Below, in pieces: positions 1 to 8,339 of a DNA stretch of 64,000 nucleotides; the first letter of the stretch is position 1; every line of letters starts with the position of its first letter. The DNA is from an uncultured Lachnospiraceae bacterium. Its GTDB lineage: Bacteria; Bacillota; Clostridia; Lachnospirales; Lachnospiraceae. A program made the translations under genes and the position numbers. The stretch is taken from assembly GCA_946182825.1 (NCBI GenBank), contig CAMGZH010000010.1, positions 1 to 64,000 of the forward strand. Reading direction: 5' to 3'. The notes beneath the pieces were generated by a model, which saw only the letters and a program-made list of their open reading frames with translations, was not told where the DNA came from and did no database searches.

Positions 1-368
1 TTTCTCTTCCTCTCCGGGGGAATTTGACTTCCTCAGTTCTTTTCCATTCCCCCGCAGACTGCCATTTCTCTTCCCTTCCGGGGGAATCCCCCACCTGCCT
101 CCAGTTCCCAGAAATAACCGGCTCCACACAAGCCGGCTTTCCTATGCGACCGGGGAGCTTTACGAGCCGTCGTTACTTGTCGACGGCAGCGCCGGAGGCT
201 TATGTAACGCAACGAGCGAGTTCCAGAGCCGAAAGGCGTCTCCCGGGGCGCATAGAGAATGCTCCAGCGTAAACGTTTCAGCACCCATCCCAGCGCCCAC
301 CCCCGGCATATATATCAGCATAAGCCTTCCAGCGTATATACCAGCCTATACCCCGGCGCGGAAAACCC
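1..368. other. Gene-free, GC-rich structured intergenic DNA
   Basis: No reading frame here has a convincing start, ribosome site or protein-like composition. The stretch is richer in G and C than the genes that follow and holds several short inverted repeats: CCGGCT...AGCCGG near 118-142, CCGTCG...CGACGG near 167-186, and CCCCCG/CGGGGG-type runs near 15-95. Reading the minus strand gives a chain of possible stem-loops. It could be the 3' part of a gene outside the window, an intergenic repeat, or an unrecognised RNA. I cannot assign it. Confidence 0.4.
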
Positions 369-752
369 TTACATCGCTTCCAGTATTTCCACCGCATGAC
401 GAATGCAGTCATCACATTCGCAAAGCACCGTACCGGTTGACACGCCCTTCAGGTCACCGCAAATGGTTGCACCGCTCTTTGCCTCGAATTCCGCCAAAAG
501 CTTCTTCGCCATTGGAACCGTTGGCATTCCGGTGGTATTCGTCATTCCAAGAACCATATTGGCTCCGATCAGGGCTCCGCAGGTGGACTTCATGCAACCC
601 ATACCGGCACCGAAGCCAGAACCCAGAGCACGAAGCTGCTCATCGGAAAGATCCAGACGATCCTCAAATACCTTTAACACCGACTGACAGCAGTTGTAAC
701 CGTTATGCTTGTAATAGACTGCCTGTTCTTTTCTCTCTGTATTATTTCCCAT
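369..752 (-). CDS. C_GCAxxG_C_C family redox protein
   Basis: A 127-residue soluble protein of the C_GCAxxG_C_C family, small cysteine-rich proteins thought to be redox-active, often found beside iron-sulfur proteins. Cysteines sit in YNCCQS (near 20), GCMKSTCGA (near 52-58), TICGDL (near 97), and CECDDC near the C-terminus. The ATG at 752 lies inside the 3' end of the membrane 4Fe-4S gene (11-base overlap), so it is the third gene of a three-gene operon after the ferredoxin and that membrane protein. Its exact reaction is unknown. The family call rests on the cysteine pattern. Confidence 0.75.
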   Translation of the reverse strand: MGNNTERKEQAVYYKHNGYNCCQSVLKVFEDRLDLSDEQLRALGSGFGAGMGCMKSTCGALIGANMVLGMTNTTGMPTVPMAKKLLAEFEAKSGATICGDLKGVSTGTVLCECDDCIRHAVEILEAM

Positions 753-1353
753 ATACTTTCTTCTCCTGTTTTAATCTGCAGATTCCCTGTGTCATTGTGC
801 CCATAGGGCAAAAGGTACACCAGGTCCGCTCCTTGTATAATACCATACATATAAGCCCGATGATGGTGGAAGTCAGCATCAGACTGTAAAATCCATAGCC
901 AAACTGTGCAACCCAGTCCGGAAAAATGCTCCCCTGATAAGCCCACTTCCATGGCACCTGAAATGTCCATAGAATCTTGACCGCCTTTTTCAGTGACGCT
1001 GCGCCGGCAAAGACCTGATACGTCGTTATCAGCATAGTCATAAACATCGTCAGGAAAAATACCAGAAAGCCATATCGGAACCACACGGAATGCAGCCATT
1101 CCGGCGTCGTCTTACCTCTGGAACATTTTCGGTCTCTTCCAAGCTTCCATAGCAGCTGGCTTCTTCCGCACATATGATTACAAAACCACTTGTTACCTCC
1201 GAAGATTGCAAATCCCAATGGCACAAGGAAATCAAACAGTCCAAGCCACGCAAACAGGATATTAAAAAATCCCAATGTGAAGTATACAATGGTCCAGATC
1301 CACAGGTAATCGTACCAGCGGGTCTTTTTCATCTTCCCTGCCGTCTTTTTCAT
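742..1353 (-). CDS. 4Fe-4S membrane protein, NapH/YccM-like
   Basis: A 203-residue integral membrane protein with about four or five hydrophobic segments. Two cysteine motifs face the cytoplasm or membrane surface: CNHMCGR (near 57-63) and CTFCPMG (near 180-186), the pattern of NapH/YccM/NosR-type 4Fe-4S electron-transfer proteins. The start overlaps the ferredoxin stop as ATGA (1350-1353), which implies translational coupling. With the ferredoxin before it and the cysteine-rich protein after it, it probably passes electrons between a cytoplasmic ferredoxin and a membrane partner. The electron donor and acceptor are not identifiable here. Confidence 0.75.
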   Translation of the reverse strand: MKKTAGKMKKTRWYDYLWIWTIVYFTLGFFNILFAWLGLFDFLVPLGFAIFGGNKWFCNHMCGRSQLLWKLGRDRKCSRGKTTPEWLHSVWFRYGFLVFFLTMFMTMLITTYQVFAGAASLKKAVKILWTFQVPWKWAYQGSIFPDWVAQFGYGFYSLMLTSTIIGLICMVLYKERTWCTFCPMGTMTQGICRLKQEKKVYGK

Positions 1354-1553
1354 TTTCCTTCACCTCTTTCTACTATTGTAATTGCATCTGCGGGACAGGC
1401 TTTCCTGCACAGACCACAACCAATGCAGGCATCTGCATCCACCTGTGCACAGATTCCCCTCACCACCTGTATGGCTTCCCTGGGACATTGGTGAATGCAG
1501 GCGCCGCAGGCAACACAGATCTTAGGATCCGGTTTTGCAAGTTTTAGGGCCAT
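1350..1553 (-). CDS. 2x[4Fe-4S] ferredoxin
   Basis: A 67-residue bacterial ferredoxin with two complete clusters: CVACGACIHQCP (from residue 13) and CIGCGLCRKACP (from residue 43). It is a cytoplasmic one-electron carrier. It is the first gene of the redox operon and reads away from the HxlR regulator. A good sigma-A promoter (TTGATA, 16-base spacer, TATAAT on the minus strand, 1603-1630) lies just upstream. The length is typical of a short clostridial ferredoxin. Confidence 0.9.
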   Translation of the reverse strand: MALKLAKPDPKICVACGACIHQCPREAIQVVRGICAQVDADACIGCGLCRKACPADAITIVERGEGK

Positions 1554-1602
1554 ATCTTTCTCCTCTCAGAATTTTGTTGCTATTTTTTAGATGCCTTTGT
1601 AT

Positions 1603-1634
1603 ATTATATGTGGTACGGAAAATGTATCAAGTAC
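1603..1634 (-). promoter_or_regulatory. Promoter of the ferredoxin operon with possible HxlR site
   Basis: On the minus strand TTGATA (1625-1630) and TATAAT (1603-1608) are 16 bases apart. Two GTAC tetramers (1613-1616 and 1631-1634) bracket the -35 region and spacer. HxlR proteins often bind symmetric sites containing GTAC-like half sites, so the neighbouring regulator may repress this operon. The promoter is well supported by sequence. The operator is inference. Confidence 0.5.
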
Positions 1635-1688
1635 GCAATATAAATTGCCCTGGTAAGAAAAAACTGACTGGATTGGAGGGAAAGGCTT

Positions 1689-2027
1689 ATGAACAAGAAA
1701 AAAGAACCACTATGTGATGACATTGCAGGGGATGGATGTGGATTAAAAAAAGTGATTGGTATCATCGGCGGCAAATGGAAGATTATGATCTTATGCGTAA
1801 TTGACAACAACACCGTTGTCCGCTACGGGGATCTGCGCCGCTCGGTTTTTGGAATTACAAATACCATGTTATCCCAGTCTCTAAAGGAGCTGGAGCAGGA
1901 CGGACTTGTAGAACGGACACAGTACAACGAGATGCCGGTCCGGGTGGAATATTCCCTGACGAAGAAGGCCATGACCCTGATTCCCATCCTATTAGAATTA
2001 AAAAAATGGGGAGAGATCAACCTGTAA
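1689..2027 (+). CDS. HxlR-family transcriptional regulator
   Basis: A 112-residue winged-helix protein. GGKWKIMIL (from residue 27) and the stretch from LRRSVFGITNTMLSQ to LKELEQDGLVER are typical of HxlR-type DNA-binding domains. It carries Cys9, Cys17 and Cys36. Several HxlR members (for example YodB of Bacillus) sense electrophiles or oxidants through an N-terminal cysteine, so a redox sensor is plausible. It is divergent from the ferredoxin operon and is its likely regulator. Start chosen after GGAGGGAAAGGCTT. Confidence 0.85.
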   Translation: MNKKKEPLCDDIAGDGCGLKKVIGIIGGKWKIMILCVIDNNTVVRYGDLRRSVFGITNTMLSQSLKELEQDGLVERTQYNEMPVRVEYSLTKKAMTLIPILLELKKWGEINL

Positions 2028-2036
2028 TCTCTCCCC
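2001..2036 (-). terminator. Terminator of the chemoreceptor gene
   Basis: Arms GGGGAGAGAT and ATCTCTCCCC enclose a nine-base loop. On the minus strand the hairpin is followed by ATTTTTTT. It lies inside the last codons of the convergent HxlR gene, so the two transcripts share this hairpin. Confidence 0.7.
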
Positions 2037-2054
2037 ACCGGGTATACTTTATCT

Positions 2055-3782
2055 TTATGCTTCATCCTGAAGGGTGAAGAATTTCATTTTCTCATTTAAA
2101 GCCTGAGCAAGCTGACGCAGATCCTGAGCAGAATCAGCAATCACAGTAAAGGTTGCATTCAATTCTTCCATAGAAGCATTGGTCTCCTCAGAAGAAGCTG
2201 CATTCTGCTGGGAGATTGCGGACAGATCCTCAATGATCTCATGGAAGCTGGCCTTCAGTTCGTTCAATACGGTCACCTTGTCAAAGATCACCTTTGCACT
2301 CTGATCCACATTGGCAACATTCTCAACTACGCCGTCCATATCGTTCTTCGTCTCATTCAGATGATGATTCTGAATCTGGAAGGCTTCATTTAATTCTTCA
2401 ATGGTATCCACGCTCTTCTGGGATTCGCTTACAAGCTGGCCAACGATCTGACCGATGGACTCGGCCGCTTCCTTTGACTGAACGGCAAGAGAACCGATCT
2501 CAGAAGCAACCACTGCAAATCCCTTTCCGTATTCACCGGCACGAGCCGCCTCAATGGACGCATTCAAGGACAGAAGGTTGGTCTGCTCTGAAATTGAAGT
2601 AATGATGTTAGAAGCCTCTGCAATGTTCTTCACCGCATCATTTGTGCTGTTGATCTGACCATGGATCTGTGACATGGAATCCATAACCGCACGGTTCTGA
2701 TCCATCAGACCATGGATGGCATCAACGGTTCTCTGGGCATCCTGCTGCATCTCTGTTGCCGCACGATTCAGGGTATCGACATTTGATGTAATCTCTTCAA
2801 TGCTGTTACCCATCTCTTCGGTATTGGTAAGGGATGACTCTACATTCTCAGCCTGGGAAACAGCTCCCTTGCTGATCTCCTCCACGGCACTGGTCACCTG
2901 CCCTGCAACACGGGAAGCTGTATCGGAAGAATCCGCCAGGTGATGGCCGGAATCCGTAACCTCATCCGACAGATGCATGGTGGCCTTGATGACCTCCTGC
3001 AGCTTATTCCGAAGCTCGGCAGCGCTGGAAGCGATGATACCGAGCTCATCCTTACGATTAAAGGTCTTGTCATCGATATAGAAGGAAAGCTTTCCGTCTT
3101 CCAACTGATGTAATCCGTATAAGATCTCGTCCATTGCCTTATTGGAACGAACCACTACCCAATGTCCTATTCCAATGTTCAATACAGCAAAGAATATCAG
3201 TACAGCGACCATCGTAAGAACGATTCGCAGGATATTCTGATCAACCGACTTTGTCTCTCTTCCTGCAAACATCATACCGATGATATTGCCACTGGTATCC
3301 TTAACCGGCAGATAATAGGCATAAAAGTTCTCTCCACCGATATCAAAGTTCGTTTCAAGATGCTCCTCACCCTTTTTCAAAACTGTATTCACAATGGAAT
3401 CCGCTGCCTTGGTTCCTTCCATCCGCATACCGGAATTTGCATCGGTAAGGGAGGTTACATATCGGGTATCTCCATAGAAAAAGGTAAAGCTGATACCGGT
3501 ATCGTTATGCAGCTCGTCCAGCGTTGTCTCCAACACATCATGGATCGGGGTGCTTCCCTTGTAGACAACACCGGATCCATCCTGAGACCAGGCTCCGTCC
3601 CACTTGCTTGTGATCTGATTCCTCATCATAAGCGAAGCAGCATGAAGTTCCTCCTGAAAAGACTCATAGTATGCCCTTCTCACAAAGTGGATGCCCAGGG
3701 ATGAAATCGCAACCACCATAACAAGAGCAAGGGCCGTCGTGATCAACATGACATTTCTTGCCAACTTCTGATTTTTTTTCAT
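2055..3782 (-). CDS. Methyl-accepting chemotaxis protein
   Basis: A 575-residue transmembrane chemoreceptor. TM1 spans about 12-34, an extracellular Cache-type sensor about 35-190, and TM2 about 193-215. A HAMP region and a long cytoplasmic signalling coiled coil follow. The hairpin tip is intact ([20 protein letters not shown]), the CheA/CheW contact region of the family. The sensor region has the [21 protein letters not shown] pattern of single-Cache domains. The ligand is unknown. No chemotaxis genes lie nearby, so it is an orphan receptor. A sigma-A promoter lies at 3864-3892. Confidence 0.93.
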   Translation of the reverse strand: MKKNQKLARNVMLITTALALVMVVAISSLGIHFVRRAYYESFQEELHAASLMMRNQITSKWDGAWSQDGSGVVYKGSTPIHDVLETTLDELHNDTGISFTFFYGDTRYVTSLTDANSGMRMEGTKAADSIVNTVLKKGEEHLETNFDIGGENFYAYYLPVKDTSGNIIGMMFAGRETKSVDQNILRIVLTMVAVLIFFAVLNIGIGHWVVVRSNKAMDEILYGLHQLEDGKLSFYIDDKTFNRKDELGIIASSAAELRNKLQEVIKATMHLSDEVTDSGHHLADSSDTASRVAGQVTSAVEEISKGAVSQAENVESSLTNTEEMGNSIEEITSNVDTLNRAATEMQQDAQRTVDAIHGLMDQNRAVMDSMSQIHGQINSTNDAVKNIAEASNIITSISEQTNLLSLNASIEAARAGEYGKGFAVVASEIGSLAVQSKEAAESIGQIVGQLVSESQKSVDTIEELNEAFQIQNHHLNETKNDMDGVVENVANVDQSAKVIFDKVTVLNELKASFHEIIEDLSAISQQNAASSEETNASMEELNATFTVIADSAQDLRQLAQALNEKMKFFTLQDEA

Positions 3783-3863
3783 TCGCTTCCTCTCATTTTT
3801 TAAACATTACCATCGGTTACAAATTTTTAACTTTTTTCGCGAAATAATACACGAATAGCGCTG

Positions 3864-3892
3864 ATTATATATGAAAATGATTGTTTACGCAA
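3864..3892 (-). promoter_or_regulatory. Promoter of the chemoreceptor gene
   Basis: On the minus strand TTGCGT (3887-3892) and TATAAT (3864-3869) are separated by exactly 17 bases, about 80 bases before the start codon. The remaining intergenic DNA up to 3987 is AT-rich and shows no other clear element. Confidence 0.6.
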
Positions 3893-3987
3893 GACTTTTA
3901 TGACCTTCCACTTATTTTTCTACGTTTTGTATAACCTGGCTATTAACGAAAAAGATTTTATTGTATTTTTGTGACAAACTGAGAACT

Positions 3988-4131
3988 ATGAGAAAAATTA
4001 TAATTTGGGTCACAATCTGTGCCCTGGCATTACAGACTATCTTTATCGTGACAGCCTCTGCCAAAACCGATCAACGGTGCTACGCCAAACGGCTGGGTCA
4101 TTTTTTACAACCTGACAAGAAAGGGACTTAA
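3988..4131 (+). CDS. Possible 47-residue secreted peptide
   Basis: A short frame starting at ATG 3988 encodes a Lys/Arg start, a hydrophobic core (about residues 3-22) and a TASA|K-like cleavage site, followed by a basic mature part of about 22 residues ending DKKGT. This is the layout of a small exported peptide. The start lacks a strong ribosome site, and the last four bases overlap the convergent MATE gene. I do not recognise a family. It may be real or chance. Confidence 0.3.
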   Translation: MRKIIIWVTICALALQTIFIVTASAKTDQRCYAKRLGHFLQPDKKGT

Positions 4132-5489
4132 TTCACTGCAGACGACTCCTTCCAGTTTCCCTTCCATGTGTAAAGAACCATCATAAGGGCACACAGGAAA
4201 ATAGAAACCGAGTACGTCAGATATACGCCCATAATGCTATGAAACAGCGGCGCCACAAAACGGATCCATAAAATTCGAAGGGCGCAAAGGTTGATCAGAA
4301 TAATGACCATAGGGGGAACCGTATGACCGGTTCCCCTTACTGCTCCCGCCAGGGAATGAATCACCGCCAACAGACAGTAACATGGAGCCAAAGCCCAGAC
4401 ACACAGCACCCCGGATCGCAATGCAGTGGCATTGCTTGTAAAAAATGAGATGATAGGATACCGGAAAAGGATCATGATAGCCCCCATAATAACGGTATAG
4501 ACAACACTCATCAGAAGCACTGTCTTGGTTCCTCTCTTCACGCGATCCCAGCGCCGGGCACCGACATTTTGTCCCACAAAGGTGGTTGCCGCAAGAGAAA
4601 AGCTCATAACCGGCAAAATATTAAACCCGTCCACCTTAATGTATGCCGTAAAACCGGAAGCTGCCAGTGTTCCATAGGCGTTAACGCCACTTTGAATCAG
4701 AACATTGGAAAAGCAGATCACAGCCTGCTGTACTGCTGTCGGAAATCCGATACGAAGAATACGTTTTGCCATCACCGGATCCCATCGAATCTGCCGAAGG
4801 GAAATACCATAGCTTTCTTTTGTTCTTATCAGAAATCCCACAGCCAACACAGCTGAAACAGCCTGACTGACATCTGTCGCAACAGCCGCGCCTAAAACTC
4901 CCATGTGAAAAACAGCCACCAGTGCAATATCCAAAACGATATTTGTCACAGAGGAAATCACAAGAAACAAAAGTGAAAGTTCCGAACGTCCAACGGCATT
5001 CAGAATTCCTGCCACCATGTTATAGACAGCATTAAATACCATTCCAATGAAAAACACCCGAAGATATATCATCGCCTCTTTCAGCATATCCGGCGGAGTC
5101 TGCATCCAGATCAGTGCCCTCTTAGAGCCAAGCAGTCCTACTGTCATGATGAGAAGTCCCGCCATAACCGCAAGTAGAACCGTAGTATGGCAGGCTCTCT
5201 CCAGTCGCTTCCGATCCTTTGCCCCAAAATACTGCGCAATCACAATTCCCGCTCCGGCGGATGCTCCCCAGAGGAAGGCCAGAAGAAAATTAATGATCTG
5301 TCCACTTCCGCCCACCGCTGCAAGCGCCGCATCCCCCACATATCGACCAACAATCAGGGAATCTACGGTATTATACAGTTGTTGCATAAAATTTCCTGCA
5401 ATCAACGGAAGAGAATATAAAAGGAGGGCACGAAAGGGCGAGCCTTCTGTCATGATGTTACTTTGTGTCTTACTTCGTCGAATATCCAT
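4128..5489 (-). CDS. MATE-family efflux transporter
   Basis: A 453-residue protein with about twelve hydrophobic segments in two similar halves, typical of the DinF/NorM branch of MATE exporters. FMQQLYNTVDSLIVGRYVG (about 32-50) and ATTFVGQNVGA in the second half are family signatures. It should expel cationic or amphipathic compounds using an ion gradient. The start follows a weak AGGGC site. It sits alone between an unrelated convergent short frame and the metNIQ terminator, so its substrate cannot be inferred. Confidence 0.92.
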   Translation of the reverse strand: MDIRRSKTQSNIMTEGSPFRALLLYSLPLIAGNFMQQLYNTVDSLIVGRYVGDAALAAVGGSGQIINFLLAFLWGASAGAGIVIAQYFGAKDRKRLERACHTTVLLAVMAGLLIMTVGLLGSKRALIWMQTPPDMLKEAMIYLRVFFIGMVFNAVYNMVAGILNAVGRSELSLLFLVISSVTNIVLDIALVAVFHMGVLGAAVATDVSQAVSAVLAVGFLIRTKESYGISLRQIRWDPVMAKRILRIGFPTAVQQAVICFSNVLIQSGVNAYGTLAASGFTAYIKVDGFNILPVMSFSLAATTFVGQNVGARRWDRVKRGTKTVLLMSVVYTVIMGAIMILFRYPIISFFTSNATALRSGVLCVWALAPCYCLLAVIHSLAGAVRGTGHTVPPMVIILINLCALRILWIRFVAPLFHSIMGVYLTYSVSIFLCALMMVLYTWKGNWKESSAVN

Positions 5490-5514
5490 GCCCTATAGTA
5501 TAACCTTTTTTCAA

Positions 5515-5561
5515 CCAAAAAGACCATCCCCCGGATGATGAAATCATCCGAAGCGATGGTC
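5515..5561 (-). terminator. Terminator downstream of metQ
   Basis: A two-part stem: outer GACCATC/GATGGTC and inner CGGATGAT/ATCATCCG around a short loop, followed on the minus strand by TTTTT. It ends the metNIQ transcript. Confidence 0.75.
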
Positions 5562-5585
5562 CCCTTCCCTACCTATAGATATGTG

Positions 5586-5607
5586 CAAGACTCGCGAGCG
5601 AGTCTTG
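5586..5607. repeat. Perfect palindrome abutting the metQ stop codon
   Basis: Arms CAAGACTCGC and GCGAGTCTTG with a two-base centre, starting two bases after the metQ stop. There is no T-run, so it is not a usual terminator. Sixteen bases including one arm (5596-5611) recur at 15027-15042, again touching a stop codon. Confidence 0.5.
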
Positions 5608-5609
5608 AC

Positions 5610-6446
5610 TTACTTACCTTCGTAAGGAACAACAGCTCCCTTATAGTTCTTATTGATGTAGTCCACGATGGTCTTGTCGTGAAGTGCCTTTGTTAATGCC
5701 TTGATCTTAGCTGAAGACTCATTGCCTGCCTTTACTGCAATGATGTTAACGTACTGCTGGATCGCAGCTCCATCTGCCTTCTCCAGTGCAAGAGCATCCT
5801 TCTCCACCTTTAAGCCTGCCTCAAGGGCATAGTTTCCATTGATCACACCGAAAGCAACGCTTGGAAGCTGCTTTGAAACCTGTGCTGCCTCAACCTCAAC
5901 AAGCTTGATGTTCTTCGGATTCTCTGCCACATCATTTACGGTTGCAGTTACATCCACACCGTCCTTTAACTTGATCAGACCCTCCTGCTGAAGCAGAAGA
6001 AGGGCTCTTGCCTCATTGGTGGTATCGTTTGGTATTGCAATGGCATCCCCTTCTGCAAGATCCTTTAAGGATTTCTTTGTGCCGCCATAGATTCCGAATG
6101 GCTCATAGTGGATCTTACCGTTCTCAGCCACTGCAAGATGTGTCTTGTTCTCCTTATTGAAGGAATCCAGATAATTGATGTGCTGGAAGTAGTTGGCATC
6201 GAACTGGTCAGACTCGACCACATTGTTCGGCTGAACATAGTCATCAAATACCTTGACCTCAAGCTTATATCCTTCCTTCTCAAGAAGTGGCTTTACCTGC
6301 TCAAGGATCTCGGAATGCGGTGTCTGTGACGCTGCAACTTTGATCACCTTAGAATCGGAAGATGCTGACTTGGAACTTCCACATCCTGCCAATGCTCCCA
6401 CTGCTAATGCTGCTGTTAATACAGTTGCTACGATTTTTTTCTTCAT
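5610..6446 (-). CDS. metQ: MetQ methionine-binding lipoprotein
   Basis: A 278-residue NlpA/MetQ-family substrate-binding lipoprotein. The signal peptide ends in ALAGC, making Cys22 the lipidated residue. The mature part has family signatures such as TPHSEILEQVKPLLEKEGY and QFDANYFQHINYLDSFN. It would capture methionine (possibly D- or oxidised forms) outside the membrane and hand it to MetI/MetN. It is the last gene of metN-metI-metQ and is followed by its own terminator. Confidence 0.93.
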   Translation of the reverse strand: MKKKIVATVLTAALAVGALAGCGSSKSASSDSKVIKVAASQTPHSEILEQVKPLLEKEGYKLEVKVFDDYVQPNNVVESDQFDANYFQHINYLDSFNKENKTHLAVAENGKIHYEPFGIYGGTKKSLKDLAEGDAIAIPNDTTNEARALLLLQQEGLIKLKDGVDVTATVNDVAENPKNIKLVEVEAAQVSKQLPSVAFGVINGNYALEAGLKVEKDALALEKADGAAIQQYVNIIAVKAGNESSAKIKALTKALHDKTIVDYINKNYKGAVVPYEGK

Positions 6447-6476
6447 AATCTTCTCCTCTTTCCTATCAAAAATTTA

Positions 6477-7139
6477 TTATTTTTTTCTGCGATCCAGCTT
6501 TGTGGAAATCATGGTTCCTATAAACTGAAAGATCTGCATCAAAAGAATCAGTAAAATTACAGTGACCCAAAGGATATTGGCCTGATAACGGTAATATCCG
6601 TAACGGATGGCGATATCTCCAAGACCGCCACCTCCCAGGATTCCTGCCATGGCAGAATATCCGAGAATGGTTCCCACGGTAATGGTGGCACCGGCGATCA
6701 GTGAGACCCTTGCCTCTCCGATCAGCACTTTGAAAATGATCCTAAGGGTACCTGCTCCCATGGACAGGCTGGCTTCGATCACACCCTTGTCCACCTCATT
6801 CAGAGAGCTTTCCACCATACGTGCGATAAAAGGTGCCGCAGACACGGTCAACGGAACGATCATGGCCGTTGCGCCATAGGTCTGTCCCACGATGAGTTTG
6901 GTCAACGGAATGATCAGAATCAAAAGAATCAGGAACGGTACAGATCGCATGACATTGGTTATGATATCAAGGATCCGGTACAGCCCACGGTTTGGCTTAA
7001 GTCCATCCTTTCCACTGACGGTAAGGACAATTCCCCAGGGAAGTCCGATCAAATACCCAAGGAGCGTGGACACAACGGTCATATAAAGAGAATCCCGAAG
7101 ACCCTCTAAGATCATTGAAATTTCTGCTGAACTAAACAT
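6477..7139 (-). CDS. metI: MetI methionine ABC permease
   Basis: A 220-residue permease with five hydrophobic segments. The coupling loop lies near EVDKGVIEASLSMGAG, and GGGGLGDIAIRYGYYRYQ near the C-terminus is a MetI signature. The start overlaps the end of metN by eight bases, suggesting coupled translation. It forms the membrane channel of the methionine importer. Confidence 0.93.
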   Translation of the reverse strand: MFSSAEISMILEGLRDSLYMTVVSTLLGYLIGLPWGIVLTVSGKDGLKPNRGLYRILDIITNVMRSVPFLILLILIIPLTKLIVGQTYGATAMIVPLTVSAAPFIARMVESSLNEVDKGVIEASLSMGAGTLRIIFKVLIGEARVSLIAGATITVGTILGYSAMAGILGGGGLGDIAIRYGYYRYQANILWVTVILLILLMQIFQFIGTMISTKLDRRKK

Positions 7140-8196
7140 CTTCTTCTACCTCCTCTACTTCTAACTTTCTTTCCTGCAGGTAGTCGATCATCTGCTGTTG
7201 AAGGGTAGTATCATCCGGAAGTCCGAGGATCATCTCACCTCTTGCCGTTCCTCCAACATTTTTGGTATCAGCTTTCAATATATTCACCGGGGTCTTGAAT
7301 TTCAGGATCATATTGGCGATCACCGGTTCATAGGATGAATTGGTGGTGAATACAATACGGATCCGGCGATGCTCCTTTAACAGATCCACCGGAGCGTACT
7401 CCATGGCCTTAGATCCGATCTGTCCGTTGTTTTTCTCCCATTCATCCGGGTCCTTACCCTCAATGATCAGTCGTTTTGCCGCTCTGCTCTTGGGATGTTC
7501 AAAAATCTCCTTCACAAGGCCGTTTTCTACCAACTGTCCCTGTTCAATGATAGCCACATTGTTACAGATCTCCCGGATCACAGACATCTGATGGGTTATG
7601 ATCACAATGGTGACGCCCATCTCTTGGTTGATTTTCCGGAGCAACTGCAAAATGGATTCCGTGGTCTGAGGATCCAGTGCACTGGTAGCCTCGTCACAAA
7701 GAAGGATCTTCGGGTTATTTGCCAGCGCCCGGGCAATGGCGACACGCTGTCGCTGTCCTCCGGAGAGCTGGGCCGGATAGGCATGGATCTTATCCGGAAG
7801 TCCTACCACTTCCAGCAGTTCCTTTGCCCGCTTTTTCGCTTCTGCCTTACTTACTCCTGCAATGCGCAAGGGAAAGATTACATTGGCCAGTACACTCTTC
7901 TGCATCAGAAGATTGAAATTCTGGAAGATCATTCCGATGGAGCTTCGAAGCCGGCGAAGTTCCTTTTCTGATAGGGAAGCAAGATCCTTATCTTCCACCA
8001 ACACCCGTCCGGACGTTGGCCGTTCCAGGTAATTCAAGCAGCGGACCAGGGTACTCTTTCCTGCTCCCGACATACCAATGATTCCATAAATATCTCCTGC
8101 TTCGATTTCAAGAGATATACCTTTTATGGCCTCGAAGGATCCGTCTTTTGTGTCAAACGTTTTGTTCAGATTTTCTACAGTGATGATAGCAGACAT
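7132..8196 (-). CDS. metN: MetN methionine ABC ATPase with NIL domain
   Basis: A 354-residue ATPase. It has Walker A GMSGAGKST, signature LSGGQRQRVAIARAL, Walker B ILLCDEATSALD and the H-loop ITHQM. The C-terminal ~80 residues form a NIL domain, which in E. coli MetN binds methionine and inhibits transport. The start at 8196 follows GGAGG eight bases away; an upstream in-frame start lacks such a site. The second importer at 38397-40871 lacks this domain. A CymR-like box lies 38 bases upstream. Confidence 0.94.
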   Translation of the reverse strand: MSAIITVENLNKTFDTKDGSFEAIKGISLEIEAGDIYGIIGMSGAGKSTLVRCLNYLERPTSGRVLVEDKDLASLSEKELRRLRSSIGMIFQNFNLLMQKSVLANVIFPLRIAGVSKAEAKKRAKELLEVVGLPDKIHAYPAQLSGGQRQRVAIARALANNPKILLCDEATSALDPQTTESILQLLRKINQEMGVTIVIITHQMSVIREICNNVAIIEQGQLVENGLVKEIFEHPKSRAAKRLIIEGKDPDEWEKNNGQIGSKAMEYAPVDLLKEHRRIRIVFTTNSSYEPVIANMILKFKTPVNILKADTKNVGGTARGEMILGLPDDTTLQQQMIDYLQERKLEVEEVEEDV

Positions 8197-8233
8197 CTGT
8201 TTTCCTCCATTTTTTGTATACAAGAAGTATATT

Positions 8234-8250
8234 CCTACTAAGTTTGTGGG
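8234..8250. promoter_or_regulatory. CymR-like sulfur box before metN
   Basis: CCTACTAAGTTTGTGGG is an imperfect dyad. It matches boxes before aprA (26275), the methionine gamma-lyase-like gene (49634) and sbp (31668) at the pattern C-N-TACT-N3-[GT]T-N-GT. It resembles the split CCTAC/GTAGG sites of Rrf2-family cysteine regulators. The match is by eye. Confidence 0.45.
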
Positions 8251-8272
8251 TAAAATATATATATCCTTTTTT

Positions 8273-8325
8273 AACCATAGTTTTTTTCTATGGTTTGGTA
8301 TATAATCAATCTATAAGCTATAGAT
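8273..8325. promoter_or_regulatory. LysR operator pair and promoter region
   Basis: Two perfect dyads lie between the divergent metN and lysR genes: AACCATAG-N7-CTATGGTT (8273-8295) and ATCTATA-AGC-TATAGAT (8309-8325). A TATAAT (8301-8306) lies between them in the direction of the LysR gene. This is the usual arrangement for a LysR protein that controls itself and the divergent importer. Confidence 0.6.
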
Positions 8326-8339
8326 TTTGAGGATATACT

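Noticed and set aside
8197..8339. SAM (S-box) riboswitch before metNIQ
   Set aside because: The leader is too short and AT-rich; only dyads and a CymR-like box are present.
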